A stretch of DNA of 64,000 bases from an uncultured Prevotella sp. (GCA_900315635.1 OMZV01000010.1:1-64000), one strand, 5' to 3'. Counted from the stretch's first letter, positions 35,649 to 45,699 are shown. The notes: a model not told the origin generated them from the letters alone. Made by a program: numbers and translations.

Positions 35649-36251
35649 ATGAAAAAGATTCTTTTCACAATTTCTGTTGCAGCGATGCTCGGATTGGGTA
35701 TGACATCATGCAACAATCAGCCACAGAAGAACGATACCCAGAAGGAAGCTAAGGGCACTATCGCCGACAGCAACGCTGACATGAAGATTGCTTACGTCGA
35801 GGTCGACACCATCATGAGCCAGTATCAGTACTGGAAGGATGTCATGAAGCTCATGCAGGGTAAGCAGGCAAACATCCAGAAGACACTTCAGGGCAAGCAG
35901 CAGAGTCTGCAGCAGGCAGCTGCTAACTTCCAGCAGGGCATCCAGTCGAATAAGTACAGTCAGGCTCAGGCTCAGCAGATTCAGGCTAATCTTCAGCAGC
36001 AGGCTCAGGAGGGTGACGCTCTTCAGCAGCGCCTCGGTTCTGAATATCAGAAGGAAGTTGAAAAATACAACACTGCTCTTTCTGACAGTATCCACCACTT
36101 CCTTGCAGAATATAACAAGGACAAGAAGTTCTCTCTTATCCTCGCTAAGCAGGGCGACAATATCCTCTATGCAAGCAATGCTCTTGACATTACCGATCAG
36201 GTTGTTGCCGGTCTGAACAAGCGCTACAAGGGAATGGGCGGCAAGAAATAA
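35649..36251 (+). CDS. OmpH/Skp-family periplasmic chaperone, lipoprotein
   Basis: 200 residues. Signal MKKILFTISVAAMLGLG ends in the lipobox MTSC, so it is predicted to be lipid-anchored, unlike soluble E. coli Skp. The middle (about 60-165) is a Gln/Lys/Ala-rich coiled-coil (KQANIQKTLQGKQQSLQQ) and the C-terminus has FSLILAKQGDNILYASNALD, the Skp signature. It chaperones outer-membrane proteins. Co-transcribed with the small membrane gene; a terminator follows at 36314-36370. Confidence 0.9.
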   Translation: MKKILFTISVAAMLGLGMTSCNNQPQKNDTQKEAKGTIADSNADMKIAYVEVDTIMSQYQYWKDVMKLMQGKQANIQKTLQGKQQSLQQAAANFQQGIQSNKYSQAQAQQIQANLQQQAQEGDALQQRLGSEYQKEVEKYNTALSDSIHHFLAEYNKDKKFSLILAKQGDNILYASNALDITDQVVAGLNKRYKGMGGKK

Positions 36252-36313
36252 TACCGAATTAAATTTAGAAACTATTGCCGAAAGTTCTTTGTAGCTGTTT
36301 GGCGTAAATAAAA

Positions 36314-36370
36314 TATTCCGTGTTATCATAGGTAATAATTGCCTTAGGATAGCACGGAATTTTTCTTTTT
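36314..36370 (+). terminator. Intrinsic terminator after ompH
   Basis: ATTCCGTG (36314-36321) pairs with CACGGAAT (36353-36360), with an inner TATC/GATA (36323-36326/36348-36351), followed by TTTTCTTTTT. Confidence 0.8.
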
Positions 36371-36666
36371 AGCAATCAGTGGATGATGGTTGTAGGATAA
36401 TCAGCGAATGGTTGGTTGTCGGAAGCTATAATATATAATGTGGAACGCTAACCGTTAAAGTATCTTTAAAACACATTTCTTTGCCCTCTGACGTTTTTTC
36501 GTATCATATTTTTTTAGTAATTTTACACCTTGAAATCGACCCTAAAACCGTTTAGAACGCAAATAAATGGCATTTACGGCGATTCTTACTTGAAAATATG
36601 TGGCTCGAAAGGAGTCCATTTAGTCTGTGTGTGATAAGCAAGGAACAAAAAACAACTATATAAATA
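36371..36666 (+). other. Leader/spacer upstream of gyrA
   Basis: A gene-free stretch. It holds one palindrome TTAAAG-TAT-CTTTAA (about 36453-36467) resembling a single unit of the 22-bp repeat family, and a weak -7-like box TAATTTTA at 36518-36525 lacking a good TTTG partner. If that box is used, gyrA has a ~135-base leader. I see no open frame or known riboswitch. Confidence 0.4.
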
Positions 36667-39354
36667 ATGGACGAAAACAAGACAATTGATCAGGACAGGA
36701 TTATGAAGATCAACATCGAGGAGGAGATGAAGAGCTCTTACATCGACTATAGTATGTCGGTGATTGTTGCTCGTGCTCTCCCTGATGTTCGTGATGGATT
36801 CAAGCCTGTTCACCGCCGTATACTCTTCGGTATGCGCGGAATAGGAAACTTCAGCAACCAGCCATATAAGAAATGTGCTCGTGTCGTTGGTGAGGTGCTT
36901 GGTAAATACCACCCACACGGCGACAGTTCAGTATATGGTGCGTTGGTGCGCATGGGCCAGAGCTGGAACATGCGATATACACTTGTTGACGGACAGGGTA
37001 ACTTCGGTTCTGTTGATGGTGACTCTCCTGCTGCTATGCGTTACACGGAGTGCCGACTGTCAAAGATGGGTGAACATATTATGGACGACATCGATAAGGA
37101 TACTGTCGATATGGTCAACAACTTCGATGATACTCTGAAGGAACCGTCAGTTATGCCTACAAAGATTCCTAACCTGCTGGTTAATGGCGGAAATGGTATC
37201 GCTGTGGGTATGGCTACTAATATCCCGACTCACAATCTGAATGAAGTTATAGATGGATGCTGTGCTTATATCGATAATCCTGATATTGACATTGATGGAT
37301 TGATGAAGTATATCCCGGCTCCGGATTTCCCTACTGGCGCTTATATCTATGGACTGAAGGGCGTTCGTGATGCTTACGAGACCGGTCGTGGACGTATCAT
37401 TATGCGTGCAAAAGCTGAGATTGAGACTGGTGAGCAGCATGATAAGATTGTTGTTACAGAGATTCCTTACGGAGTCAACAAGCAACAGCTCATTGAATAT
37501 ATCGCTGACCTCGTTAAGGAAGGTAAGCTCGATGGAATATCCAACGTTAACGATGAGACCGGTCGTCAGGGAATGCGTATCGTTGTTGATGTCAAGCGTG
37601 ATGCTAATGCTAATGTTATTCTGAACAAGTTGTTCAAGATGACTGCATTGCAGAGCTCCTTCTCTGTCAACTGTATCGCACTGGTAAACGGTCGTCCTCG
37701 TCTGCTTACTCTTAAGGACTGCATCAAGTACTTCTGCGAGCACCGTCATGAGGTGACTATCCGCCGCACAAAGTTCGACTTGAAGAAGGCCCAGGAGCGT
37801 GCTCACATCCTCGAAGGATTGATTATCGCTGTCAACAATATCGATGAGGTAGTTAAGATTATCCGTGCAAGTAAGGCTCCTTCTGATGCCCAGCGCAATC
37901 TTGAGAAGCGTTTCGAACTTGATGAGATTCAGTCGAAGGCTATCGTTGATATGCGTCTCGGTCAGCTGACAAGTCTGCAGGTCGACAAGCTCCATGCTGA
38001 GTATGACGACTTGATGAAGACCATTGAGGACTTGAATGAGATCCTCAATAACCCGGAGCGTTGCAAGCAAGTAATGAAGGATGACCTTATTGAGGTTAAG
38101 GATAAGTATGGTGATGCACGTCGTACTGAGATTATTCCTGATGAGCATGAGTTCAATGCAGAGGACTTCTATCCTAATGACCCTGTCGTTATCACTATAA
38201 GTCATCTCGGTTATATCAAGCGTACTCCGTTGTCTGATTTCCGTGAGCAGGCTCGCGGCGGAGTAGGAGCAAAGGGCGCACGTACTCGTGAGAAGGACTT
38301 CACAGAGTTCATCTATCCGGCTACAATGCACCAGACAATGCTGTTCTTCACCCGTCAGGGACGTTGCTACTGGATGAAGTGCTACGATATTCCTGAAGGT
38401 GATAAGAATTCTAAGGGACGTGCTATACAGAACCTGCTTGCGCTAGAGCCGGGTGACACTGTAAATGCTTGCCTGCGTCTGCGTAGTGGAGCTGATGATG
38501 AGTTCCTGGATAGCCACTTCGTAGTGTTCGCTACAAAGCGTGGTCTTGTTAAGAAGACAAGCCTCCGTGCTTATTCTAATCCTCGCTCGAAGGGTATCAT
38601 TGCCATCAACATCAATGAAGGTGACGAAGTTGTTGATGTCCGCCTGACCAATGGTCATAACGAGCTTATCCTTGCTGACCGCAATGGTCGTGCATGCCGT
38701 TTCGATGAGAATAAGGTTCGCACTATGGGTCGAGTATCGACCGGTGTAAAGGGAATGGTTCTTGATGAAGACGGTGAGGACGAGGTCGTCGGAATGATTG
38801 TCGTTAATGACCCAGATAAGGAAACCGTTATGGTTGTTTCTCAAGAAGGTTACGGCAAGCGTTCGCAGGTAGAAGACTATCGTAAGACCAACCGTGGCAG
38901 CAAGGGTGTCAAGACTCTCAATATAACTGACAAGACTGGTAAGCTTGTTGCTATCAAGAACGTTACCGATGATAACGATCTTATGATTATCAACAAGAGC
39001 GGAATCGTCATCCGTCTTGCTGTTGCTGAGTGCAGGGTTATGGGTCGTGCAACTCAGGGCGTGCGCCTTATCAACCTTACAAAGAAGAATGACGTCATTG
39101 CAAGTGTCTGCAAGGTTATGAGTTCTGAACTTGAAGCTCAGGTTGAGGAAGAAAGCCGTGCGGCATGGGCAAAGACCAATGAGGAGATAAAGAGCGATAC
39201 CGTTAGCGCTGATTCTGAGAATACTGATGAAACAGCGGATACTGCAGAAGATTCAACTGAGGATGCTTCAAATGTTGAGGCTTCCAACGCTGACAACCAG
39301 GATGCAGATACACAGTCTAATGACAGTACCGACGCTCCTGTTGATTTCGATTAA
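36667..39354 (+). CDS. gyrA: DNA gyrase subunit A
   Basis: Breakage-reunion subunit of the ATP-dependent supercoiling enzyme. 895 residues. N-terminal YSMSVIVARALPDVRDGFKP, quinolone-region YHPHGDSSVYGALVRMGQ, catalytic Tyr in AMRYTECRL, GyrA box QARGGVG, then the beta-pinwheel repeats. The quinolone region has Ser at the E. coli 83 place and Gly where E. coli has D87. After about residue 825 an acidic, repetitive Asp/Glu/Thr/Ser/Asn/Ala tail of roughly 70 residues ends in PVDFD. Confidence 0.98.
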   Translation: MDENKTIDQDRIMKINIEEEMKSSYIDYSMSVIVARALPDVRDGFKPVHRRILFGMRGIGNFSNQPYKKCARVVGEVLGKYHPHGDSSVYGALVRMGQSWNMRYTLVDGQGNFGSVDGDSPAAMRYTECRLSKMGEHIMDDIDKDTVDMVNNFDDTLKEPSVMPTKIPNLLVNGGNGIAVGMATNIPTHNLNEVIDGCCAYIDNPDIDIDGLMKYIPAPDFPTGAYIYGLKGVRDAYETGRGRIIMRAKAEIETGEQHDKIVVTEIPYGVNKQQLIEYIADLVKEGKLDGISNVNDETGRQGMRIVVDVKRDANANVILNKLFKMTALQSSFSVNCIALVNGRPRLLTLKDCIKYFCEHRHEVTIRRTKFDLKKAQERAHILEGLIIAVNNIDEVVKIIRASKAPSDAQRNLEKRFELDEIQSKAIVDMRLGQLTSLQVDKLHAEYDDLMKTIEDLNEILNNPERCKQVMKDDLIEVKDKYGDARRTEIIPDEHEFNAEDFYPNDPVVITISHLGYIKRTPLSDFREQARGGVGAKGARTREKDFTEFIYPATMHQTMLFFTRQGRCYWMKCYDIPEGDKNSKGRAIQNLLALEPGDTVNACLRLRSGADDEFLDSHFVVFATKRGLVKKTSLRAYSNPRSKGIIAININEGDEVVDVRLTNGHNELILADRNGRACRFDENKVRTMGRVSTGVKGMVLDEDGEDEVVGMIVVNDPDKETVMVVSQEGYGKRSQVEDYRKTNRGSKGVKTLNITDKTGKLVAIKNVTDDNDLMIINKSGIVIRLAVAECRVMGRATQGVRLINLTKKNDVIASVCKVMSSELEAQVEEESRAAWAKTNEEIKSDTVSADSENTDETADTAEDSTEDASNVEASNADNQDADTQSNDSTDAPVDFD

Positions 39355-39390
39355 ACCACAAAACAATTTAACTATAAAAATTACCTGAAA

Positions 39391-40620
39391 ATGAAAAAAA
39401 TGATGATGGTTGCGGCTTTGATGCTTCTCTCAGTATCAGCCGCATTCGCTGGAAACAGCGACGCTCTTAAGGCTATCCTTAAAGCGCAGTCGTATTCAGA
39501 AGCTTCAAAGCTTGTTGAGTCTAGCCTTGGACAGTTGGCTGACAATGCTGAGAAGGCTACTGCTTACAACAAGGTCGTTGACCTCGCTCTTGACGCTTTT
39601 AATGGCGAGAGCAAGAAAGTTGCTGCCAAGCAGGGTGATGAGGCTACTATGTATGATGCCCTTGCTACAGCTTTCACAGCTGCAAGTGAGTGCAACAAGT
39701 ACGACCAGCTTCCTAATGCGAAGGGAAAGGTAAAGCCAAAGTTCGGCAAGATCAATGCTGTTCGTCTGTATCAGCTTCGTCCTTATCTTATCAATGCCGG
39801 TGGCTTCTATCAGGGCAAGGACAACAAGAAGGCTTTCAATTTGCTGAGCTACTATATCACAAGTAATGACGACCCAATGTTCGCTGAGGTTAAGACTGAC
39901 CCAGCAAAGGATCCTAACTACCTCAATGCAGCTTTCTTCGCTGGTTACATGGCTTACATGGATCAGGACTGGAGCAATGCAGAGAAGTATGCAGGCATGG
40001 CAGTCAACGACTCTGTTAATGGTGAGAACGCCCTCAACATTATGCTTGCTGCTATGAAGGCACAGCTCAAGACCGCCGAGGATACAACTAAGTTTGTCGA
40101 GAAGTGCAAGGCTCTCTATGAGAAGAACCCTGACAACCAGAGCATTTTCGCAAACCTTGTAGACGCTTATTCTCAGGCTGGAAAGGCTGATGAGGCTGAA
40201 AAGCTTGTTGACGACCGTCTTGCAAAGCACCCGACAGACTTCATCGCCCTGCTTGTTAAGGGACAGTTCCAGGAGCAGCACGACCAGTATCAGGAGGCAG
40301 CTGAGACACTGAAGAAGTCTCTTGAGAATGCTCCTGACGAGCAGCGTAAGCTTATCATCGATGCAACAATCGGTGACTGCTACTTCTATCATGCACAGGC
40401 TCGTCTTGACAAGATCAAGGGAGTACTGTCAAAGGCAGCTAAGGAACAGTTCGTTCCTGTTTACCAGGACGCTATCAAGTACTATGAGGCTGCTAAGGCT
40501 CTTGACAAGGACCAGTCGCAGAAGTCAAAGTATGCAGCACGTCTTTACAGCTGCTACTACTTCGTTTATGGCGAGACTGACCCTAAGACTCAGGAAGCAA
40601 AGAGTTACGCCGGATATTAA
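39391..40620 (+). CDS. Exported TPR-repeat protein (paralogue 1)
   Basis: 409 residues. Signal peptide MKKMMMVAALMLLSVSAAFA, then tetratricopeptide-like helical repeats (PNYLNAAFFAGYMAYMDQDW, NIMLAAMKAQLKTAED, NLVDAYSQAGKADEAEKLVD). The motif QLRPYLINAGGFYQGKDNKK has counterparts in the next two genes, so the three are tandem paralogues. Predicted periplasmic or surface-side scaffold; function unknown. 36 bp after gyrA. Confidence 0.85.
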   Translation: MKKMMMVAALMLLSVSAAFAGNSDALKAILKAQSYSEASKLVESSLGQLADNAEKATAYNKVVDLALDAFNGESKKVAAKQGDEATMYDALATAFTAASECNKYDQLPNAKGKVKPKFGKINAVRLYQLRPYLINAGGFYQGKDNKKAFNLLSYYITSNDDPMFAEVKTDPAKDPNYLNAAFFAGYMAYMDQDWSNAEKYAGMAVNDSVNGENALNIMLAAMKAQLKTAEDTTKFVEKCKALYEKNPDNQSIFANLVDAYSQAGKADEAEKLVDDRLAKHPTDFIALLVKGQFQEQHDQYQEAAETLKKSLENAPDEQRKLIIDATIGDCYFYHAQARLDKIKGVLSKAAKEQFVPVYQDAIKYYEAAKALDKDQSQKSKYAARLYSCYYFVYGETDPKTQEAKSYAGY

Positions 40621-40633
40621 TATTTAACCCAAT

Positions 40634-40680
40634 AATCCCTCCATGCACGCATGTCTATTGCCCGTATGGAGGGATTTTTA
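40634..40680 (+). terminator. Intrinsic terminator after TPR gene 1
   Basis: AATCCCTCCAT (40634-40644) pairs with ATGGAGGGATT (40666-40676), then TTTTATTTATT. It partly separates TPR gene 1 from gene 2. Confidence 0.8.
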
Positions 40681-40693
40681 TTTATTGACGCTT

Positions 40694-41794
40694 ATGAGGA
40701 AAGTCCTTTCTGCATTCATATTATTGCTTTTATCCTTGACAGTTAGTGCCCAGGATGTCAATTACAGGAAAGAAGCTGAGCGCATGAGTCAGCGTGCCCA
40801 GTATATTTATTATGAGATACAGAACCAGTCAGCCAGCGATTCCGTTCGGTATTTCCGTAATATTATGGACTGTGTCGATTACAGTTTGAAAAGCGATGAG
40901 AATGACAGAAAGCCAGATGGAAAAGGAGTTGTCAAACTCCGCCATGATGAGGACAACCATAAGCGCTTGTCAACCCTCCGCCCTTTGCTTATAGACGCAG
41001 GGCTCTATCTCTCGTCCCATCATTATCGTCAGGACGGAGAAAATGCCTGGAAGCTGTACCTCAAAGCTTCGGAAAGTCCTTTGCTGAAAGATGAAAAGGG
41101 TGACGACGAGACATCTCTTGCAGCTTTTTACATAGCCCAGGCAGAGTTGCTAGCCCGCAATTACAAGTCGGCTGACCGCTTTGCCGACATTGCAATGAAG
41201 GACGATGACATAGCACAGGATGCCGCTGAGATAAAAGCCCGCTGCATGCACGACCAGATGGTGAACCACGAAGACTCGGTCAAATACCTTTCCGTGCTCT
41301 CCGCCTTATACCGTTCCGACCCGTCAAACGGTACATATTTCGCATGGCTGATGCAGTTCTATGGTCATGACAACCGTAGTTTCAAACTTGAAAACTTCAT
41401 AGACAATCAATTGCAGCATTACCCCAATTCACCGATTCCTTGGATATTGAAAGGCGAAACGGCAATGCGTGCCAAGCGATGGGAGGAAGCTGCCGATGCT
41501 TACAAGCATGCCGACAACCTTGACCCAAAGCGAGTGCCGGTGGTATATAATATAGGTGTATGCCTGATGGACTTGGCTATAGACATTGGCAACAGCTCGA
41601 CCAAAGAGACTGAGTGGGACAACAAGAAAAAGACCGACGCGCTTCTGGCTGAGGCTAGAGGCTATTTCGAACGGGTAAAGACGATGGATCCACACAGAGA
41701 ACAAGTCGACTGGGTGACACCACTATACCGGGTCTATATGATGACAGGTAAAACCGACAAGGCAGAAGAGCTCAAGGAACTCGTCAGGAAATAG
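40694..41794 (+). CDS. Exported TPR-repeat protein (paralogue 2)
   Basis: 366 residues from the ATG at 40694, whose signal peptide is MRKVLSAFILLLLSLTVSA-Q; the longer frame to 40643 covers the terminator. The STLRPLLIDAGLYLSSHHYR segment aligns with paralogue 1 and is followed by helical repeats (FYIAQAELLARNYKSADRF, WILKGETAMRAKRWEEAADA). Function unknown; likely works with its neighbours in the envelope. Confidence 0.85.
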   Translation: MRKVLSAFILLLLSLTVSAQDVNYRKEAERMSQRAQYIYYEIQNQSASDSVRYFRNIMDCVDYSLKSDENDRKPDGKGVVKLRHDEDNHKRLSTLRPLLIDAGLYLSSHHYRQDGENAWKLYLKASESPLLKDEKGDDETSLAAFYIAQAELLARNYKSADRFADIAMKDDDIAQDAAEIKARCMHDQMVNHEDSVKYLSVLSALYRSDPSNGTYFAWLMQFYGHDNRSFKLENFIDNQLQHYPNSPIPWILKGETAMRAKRWEEAADAYKHADNLDPKRVPVVYNIGVCLMDLAIDIGNSSTKETEWDNKKKTDALLAEARGYFERVKTMDPHREQVDWVTPLYRVYMMTGKTDKAEELKELVRK

Positions 41795-41838
41795 CGACCT
41801 TCTGCCGATGATAAGACAAGAGACTGTAAGATAGGATA

Positions 41839-43065
41839 ATGAATAACTTCGTAATAAAGATATTAATGTTGGTTTCCGTTGTACTGATGCCATTTGTTGC
41901 ATCAGCACAAAAGAAGCAATTGTCCCAGGCGCGGGACTATATCAAGAGCGGCAAGAACCTTGACAAGGCAGAGTCTATTCTCAGGACTCAGCTTCAGGAC
42001 TCCGCCCAAAGGAATAATATAAAGGTATGGCAAATGCTTGTCGAGTCTTTGACGGCGCAATACGAGCAAGGCAACGAGCAACTATACCTTAAGCAGAAAT
42101 ACGATACACTGGCATTCTTTACCACGACAAGGAAAATATTCAGCGCAGCCGAGTCAGCCGACTCAGTGGACATGCGTCCTGACGAGGACGGGCGTGTTCA
42201 TCCGAAATATCGTTCCCATAATGCTGAATACTTGAGAAACATCATGCCGAACCTCTATTATGGCGGTGTTTACTTCGTCAACAAGAAAGACTATAAGCGT
42301 GCCAGCGAATATTTCGACCATTTTATCTCATTGCCAAAACAGCCGATATTCACCGGCGTACGCCTTGACACAGCAAGCACAATGGTAGTCAGCGCAGCCT
42401 ATTGGACCATGTATTGCGGATTCAAACTCGATTCCGCCGAGATGATAATGCGTCATCACGAGCTTGCCGAACGAGACACTACACAGTTGGCGTTTATCCT
42501 TCAATATGAGGCTGAGGCTTACGCCCTCAACCGCGACTCCAAGAACTACCTCCACTGTCTGCGTGAAGGCTTTGCCCGATACCCCAAATTCCCATTCTTC
42601 TTCCCCCGACTTATGGAATACTATGACAAGCACGAGCAGAATGACTCCGCCCTCGCCCTTGTCAACCGAGCATTGGCTATTGACTCGACAAGCCAATTCT
42701 ACCGTTATGCCAAGAGTTCCGTCCTGCTCAACATGGGACGCTATAACGAATGCATAGACATCTGCGATAAACTTATAAAGGAAGACGAGACCCTTGCCGA
42801 CGCATATTATAATGCCGGGCTTGCCTACTTCAATATGGCTATAAAGCTCGACAAGGAACGGCAGGTTATGCGCTCGAACCGCCAGAAGATACTCGACCTT
42901 TATAACAAGGCACTGCCATATCTGGAGAAGTACCGCACACTGGCTCCCGACCGTCAGGATAATTGGATTTCACCTCTTTACACAATATATCTTAACCTCA
43001 ACATGGGTAAGAAATTTGACGAGATAGACAAGATAAGACATGACTACAAACGAACTCATAAATAA
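41839..43065 (+). CDS. Exported TPR-repeat protein (paralogue 3)
   Basis: 408 residues: hydrophobic N-terminal signal (MNNFVIKILMLVSVVLMPFV-ASA), then TPR-like repeats including RNIMPNLYYGGVYFVNKKDY, homologous to paralogues 1 and 2, and ADAYYNAGLAYFNMAIKLD. Its last 26 bases overlap the start of the helicase gene in another frame, so translation of the two is probably coupled. Confidence 0.87.
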   Translation: MNNFVIKILMLVSVVLMPFVASAQKKQLSQARDYIKSGKNLDKAESILRTQLQDSAQRNNIKVWQMLVESLTAQYEQGNEQLYLKQKYDTLAFFTTTRKIFSAAESADSVDMRPDEDGRVHPKYRSHNAEYLRNIMPNLYYGGVYFVNKKDYKRASEYFDHFISLPKQPIFTGVRLDTASTMVVSAAYWTMYCGFKLDSAEMIMRHHELAERDTTQLAFILQYEAEAYALNRDSKNYLHCLREGFARYPKFPFFFPRLMEYYDKHEQNDSALALVNRALAIDSTSQFYRYAKSSVLLNMGRYNECIDICDKLIKEDETLADAYYNAGLAYFNMAIKLDKERQVMRSNRQKILDLYNKALPYLEKYRTLAPDRQDNWISPLYTIYLNLNMGKKFDEIDKIRHDYKRTHK

Positions 43066-44416
43066 ACTCGGACTGCAGCTTAACGGCATGCAGCAGGCTG
43101 CTTGCAAAGCCATACTCAACGACTCCCGTGACATCGTAATACTCTCGCCTACGGGTACTGGCAAGACCTACGCTTACCTCATTCCGTTGTCGACTCAGCT
43201 CGATGCCCAGTCCGACGAACTCCAGGCAATAGTCCTTTTGCCCGGTCGTGAGCTGGCTCTTCAGTCAGCAAATGTATTGAAAAGCATGGGAACAGGACTC
43301 CGCACAATGGCACTTTATGGCGGTCGGCCCACTATGGATGAGCATCGTGAGCTCCGTTCCGTGCGTCCTCAGATAGTCTTCGCTACCCCCGGACGTCTCA
43401 ACGACCATATAGACAAAGGCAATATCAATGTCGATCACGTCAAGACATTAGTCATCGACGAGTTCGACAAGATGCTCCAGATGGGATTCCAGGACGAGAT
43501 GAGCGCCATCATTTCCAAGCTTCCGTTTACCGAGCGCCACATACTCCTTTCCGCAACTGATGCCGAGGAAATACCATCTTACCTCCGTGACGGCTTCGAA
43601 CCCGAGCGCCTCGACTTCCTGCCTAAAGAGGAAGCCACTTCCGACCGTGTGACAGTATATACAGTGGCAAGTCCGGATAAGGACAAACTGGAAACACTGG
43701 CTCGCCTGTTACTGGAATTGGGAGATACTAGCAGCATCGTGTTCCTCAATTACCGTGATTCCGTTGAGCGCACAGCCGAATTCCTCACAACCAAAGGTTT
43801 CACCGTGAGCCTGTTCCATGGCGGACTCGACCAGCAAAGTCGTGAACGGGCTCTCTACCGCTTCAGCAACGGAACAGCCAACATCCTTGTGTGTACCGAC
43901 CTAGCCAGCCGTGGTCTCGACATACCCGACATCACTAACATCATCCACTATCACATTCCGGAAAGCGAAGATGCTTACATCCACCGCACGGGCAGAACTG
44001 CGCGATGGAACAAGCAGGGTAGGGCATTCTTCATACTCTCGCCGGGTGAGACACTGCCGGAATATGCCAGCAAAGGCGGTAATGCAGATGAAAAGAATGA
44101 CGTGAACGACGAAGCGACAGCCTCAGTAGCCGAATACCAGCTTAAGGACGACGATACATCCCTGCCTGTACCTCAGCCTCGGATGACTACTATATATATA
44201 GGTAAAGGCAAAAAGGATAAAATATCCAAAGGCGACATCGTAGGCTTCCTTTGTAAGAAAGGCGGACTGAAAGGCTCGGACATTGGCAGGATAGATGTTT
44301 TCGAGCGTTACGCTTACGCTGCAATACCCCGTCAGAAGCTTCGCCAGGTACTCCGCCAGACACGCAATGAGAAGATAAAAGGTCTGCGCACAATAGTCGA
44401 AGAAGTAAAAAATTAA
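43040..44416 (+). CDS. DEAD-box-type RNA helicase with DbpA-like C-terminal domain
   Basis: 458 residues. Helicase core: motif I SPTGTGKT (36-43), Ia PGRELALQ (68-75), Ib ATPGRL, II DEFD (140-143, where DEAD is usual), III SAT (171-173), V DLASRGLDIPD, VI HRTGRTAR. The C-terminal ~75 residues (TTIYIGKGKKDKISKGDIVG to the end) resemble the DbpA RNA-binding fold that targets 23S rRNA in E. coli DbpA. Likely ribosome assembly. Overlap with TPR gene 3 suggests co-expression, and this coupling is odd. Confidence 0.9.
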   Translation: MTTNELINKLGLQLNGMQQAACKAILNDSRDIVILSPTGTGKTYAYLIPLSTQLDAQSDELQAIVLLPGRELALQSANVLKSMGTGLRTMALYGGRPTMDEHRELRSVRPQIVFATPGRLNDHIDKGNINVDHVKTLVIDEFDKMLQMGFQDEMSAIISKLPFTERHILLSATDAEEIPSYLRDGFEPERLDFLPKEEATSDRVTVYTVASPDKDKLETLARLLLELGDTSSIVFLNYRDSVERTAEFLTTKGFTVSLFHGGLDQQSRERALYRFSNGTANILVCTDLASRGLDIPDITNIIHYHIPESEDAYIHRTGRTARWNKQGRAFFILSPGETLPEYASKGGNADEKNDVNDEATASVAEYQLKDDDTSLPVPQPRMTTIYIGKGKKDKISKGDIVGFLCKKGGLKGSDIGRIDVFERYAYAAIPRQKLRQVLRQTRNEKIKGLRTIVEEVKN

Positions 44417-44513
44417 ATGAATTAATCTGCACTTTACATTTGTTCGGTATATATTGCAATTACTGCAATCTGTTTCTTATTAATTCAATATTAACTAAAT
44501 TATTGCGTATTTA

Positions 44514-44545
44514 TTTGGGAATCTGAAATAAAAAGTGTAATTTCG
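44514..44545 (+). promoter_or_regulatory. Promoter of serC (serA)
   Basis: TTTG (44514-44517) and TAATTTCG (44538-44545), 20 bp apart; the -7 box differs from consensus at one base. Leader about 75 bases. Confidence 0.55.
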
Positions 44546-44631
44546 CAGTCGTAAACCGAACACTTCCTAAGTGTGATAAAATAATAACTTGCCTTTACAT
44601 AAAGAAATATCGAACTTAAATAAGCATAAAG

Positions 44632-45699
44632 ATGAAGAAGTACAATTTTAATGCAGGTCCGTCGATGCTTCCTCGTGAGGTTATCGAGAACACCGCAAAG
44701 CAGATTCTGGATTTCAATGGTAGTGGTCTCTCTCTGATGGAGATAAGCCACCGTGCCCCTGACTTTAAGCCTGTTGTCGACGAAGCAGTGTCTCTTATTA
44801 AGGAACTGCTCGACATTCCAGAGGGCTACTCAGTAATCTTCCTTGGTGGTGGTGCTTCCCTGCAGTTCATGCAGATTCCTGCCAATTTCCTCATCAAGAA
44901 AGCCGGTTATGTAAACTCGGGTACATGGGCAAAGAAGGCTATGAAGGAAGCTAAGTTCTTCGGCGATGTTGTTGAGGTCGCTTCTTCAGCTGACGATAAC
45001 TACACCCATCTGCCGGAGATAAAGGATATTCCGTCAGACCTTGACTATCTGCACATCTGCACCAACAACACAATCTTCGGTACAGAGTTGCGTAAGGATA
45101 TTGACGCTCCGGTTCCTCTGATTGCTGATATGTCTTCCGACATTATGAGCCGTCCTGTCGACGTTTCCAAGTATACCGCTATTTACGCCGGTGCACAGAA
45201 GAATATGGCTATGGCAGGCGTCACAGTAATCATTCTGAAGAACGACATGCTGGGCAAGGCACCACGTGAGTTGCCTACAATGATTGACTATCGCACTCAT
45301 GTCGACAAGGGCTCTATGTTCAATACTCCTCCAGTAGTTCCTATCTACTCACTGCTTGAGACCATGCGTTGGTGCAAGGCTCAGGGTGGTGTCAAGGAGA
45401 TGGACCGTCGTGCTCACGAGCGTGCTCGCATCGTCTATGACGAGATCGACCGCAACAAGCTCTTCCGTGGTACTGTCGATGAGAACAGCCGTTCACTGAT
45501 GAACATCTGCTTCGTAATGAACGACGAGTACAAGGAGCTGGAGAAGCCGTTCCTCGAGTTCGCAACTTCTCGTGGCATGGTTGGTATCAAGGGTCACCGT
45601 TCAGTTGGTGGTTTCCGTGCTTCTTGCTACAATGCCCAGACTCTCGAGGGAGTCAACGCTCTCGTCCAGGCAATGAAGGACTTCGAGGCACAGAACTAG
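44632..45699 (+). CDS. serC: Phosphoserine aminotransferase
   Basis: PLP enzyme converting 3-phosphohydroxypyruvate to phosphoserine (also used in pyridoxine synthesis). 355 residues; [10 protein letters not shown] and GGGASLQF (72-79) near the N-terminus, PLP-lysine K190 in [11 protein letters not shown], and a late [15 protein letters not shown]. It precedes serA, with a repeat in the 124-bp gap. Confidence 0.97.
   Translation: MKKYNFNAGPSMLPREVIENTAKQILDFNGSGLSLMEISHRAPDFKPVVDEAVSLIKELLDIPEGYSVIFLGGGASLQFMQIPANFLIKKAGYVNSGTWAKKAMKEAKFFGDVVEVASSADDNYTHLPEIKDIPSDLDYLHICTNNTIFGTELRKDIDAPVPLIADMSSDIMSRPVDVSKYTAIYAGAQKNMAMAGVTVIILKNDMLGKAPRELPTMIDYRTHVDKGSMFNTPPVVPIYSLLETMRWCKAQGGVKEMDRRAHERARIVYDEIDRNKLFRGTVDENSRSLMNICFVMNDEYKELEKPFLEFATSRGMVGIKGHRSVGGFRASCYNAQTLEGVNALVQAMKDFEAQN

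Noticed and set aside
37147-38331. 394-residue minus-strand open frame opposite gyrA
   Set aside because: Antisense shadow of a highly conserved gene with no promoter or homology signal.
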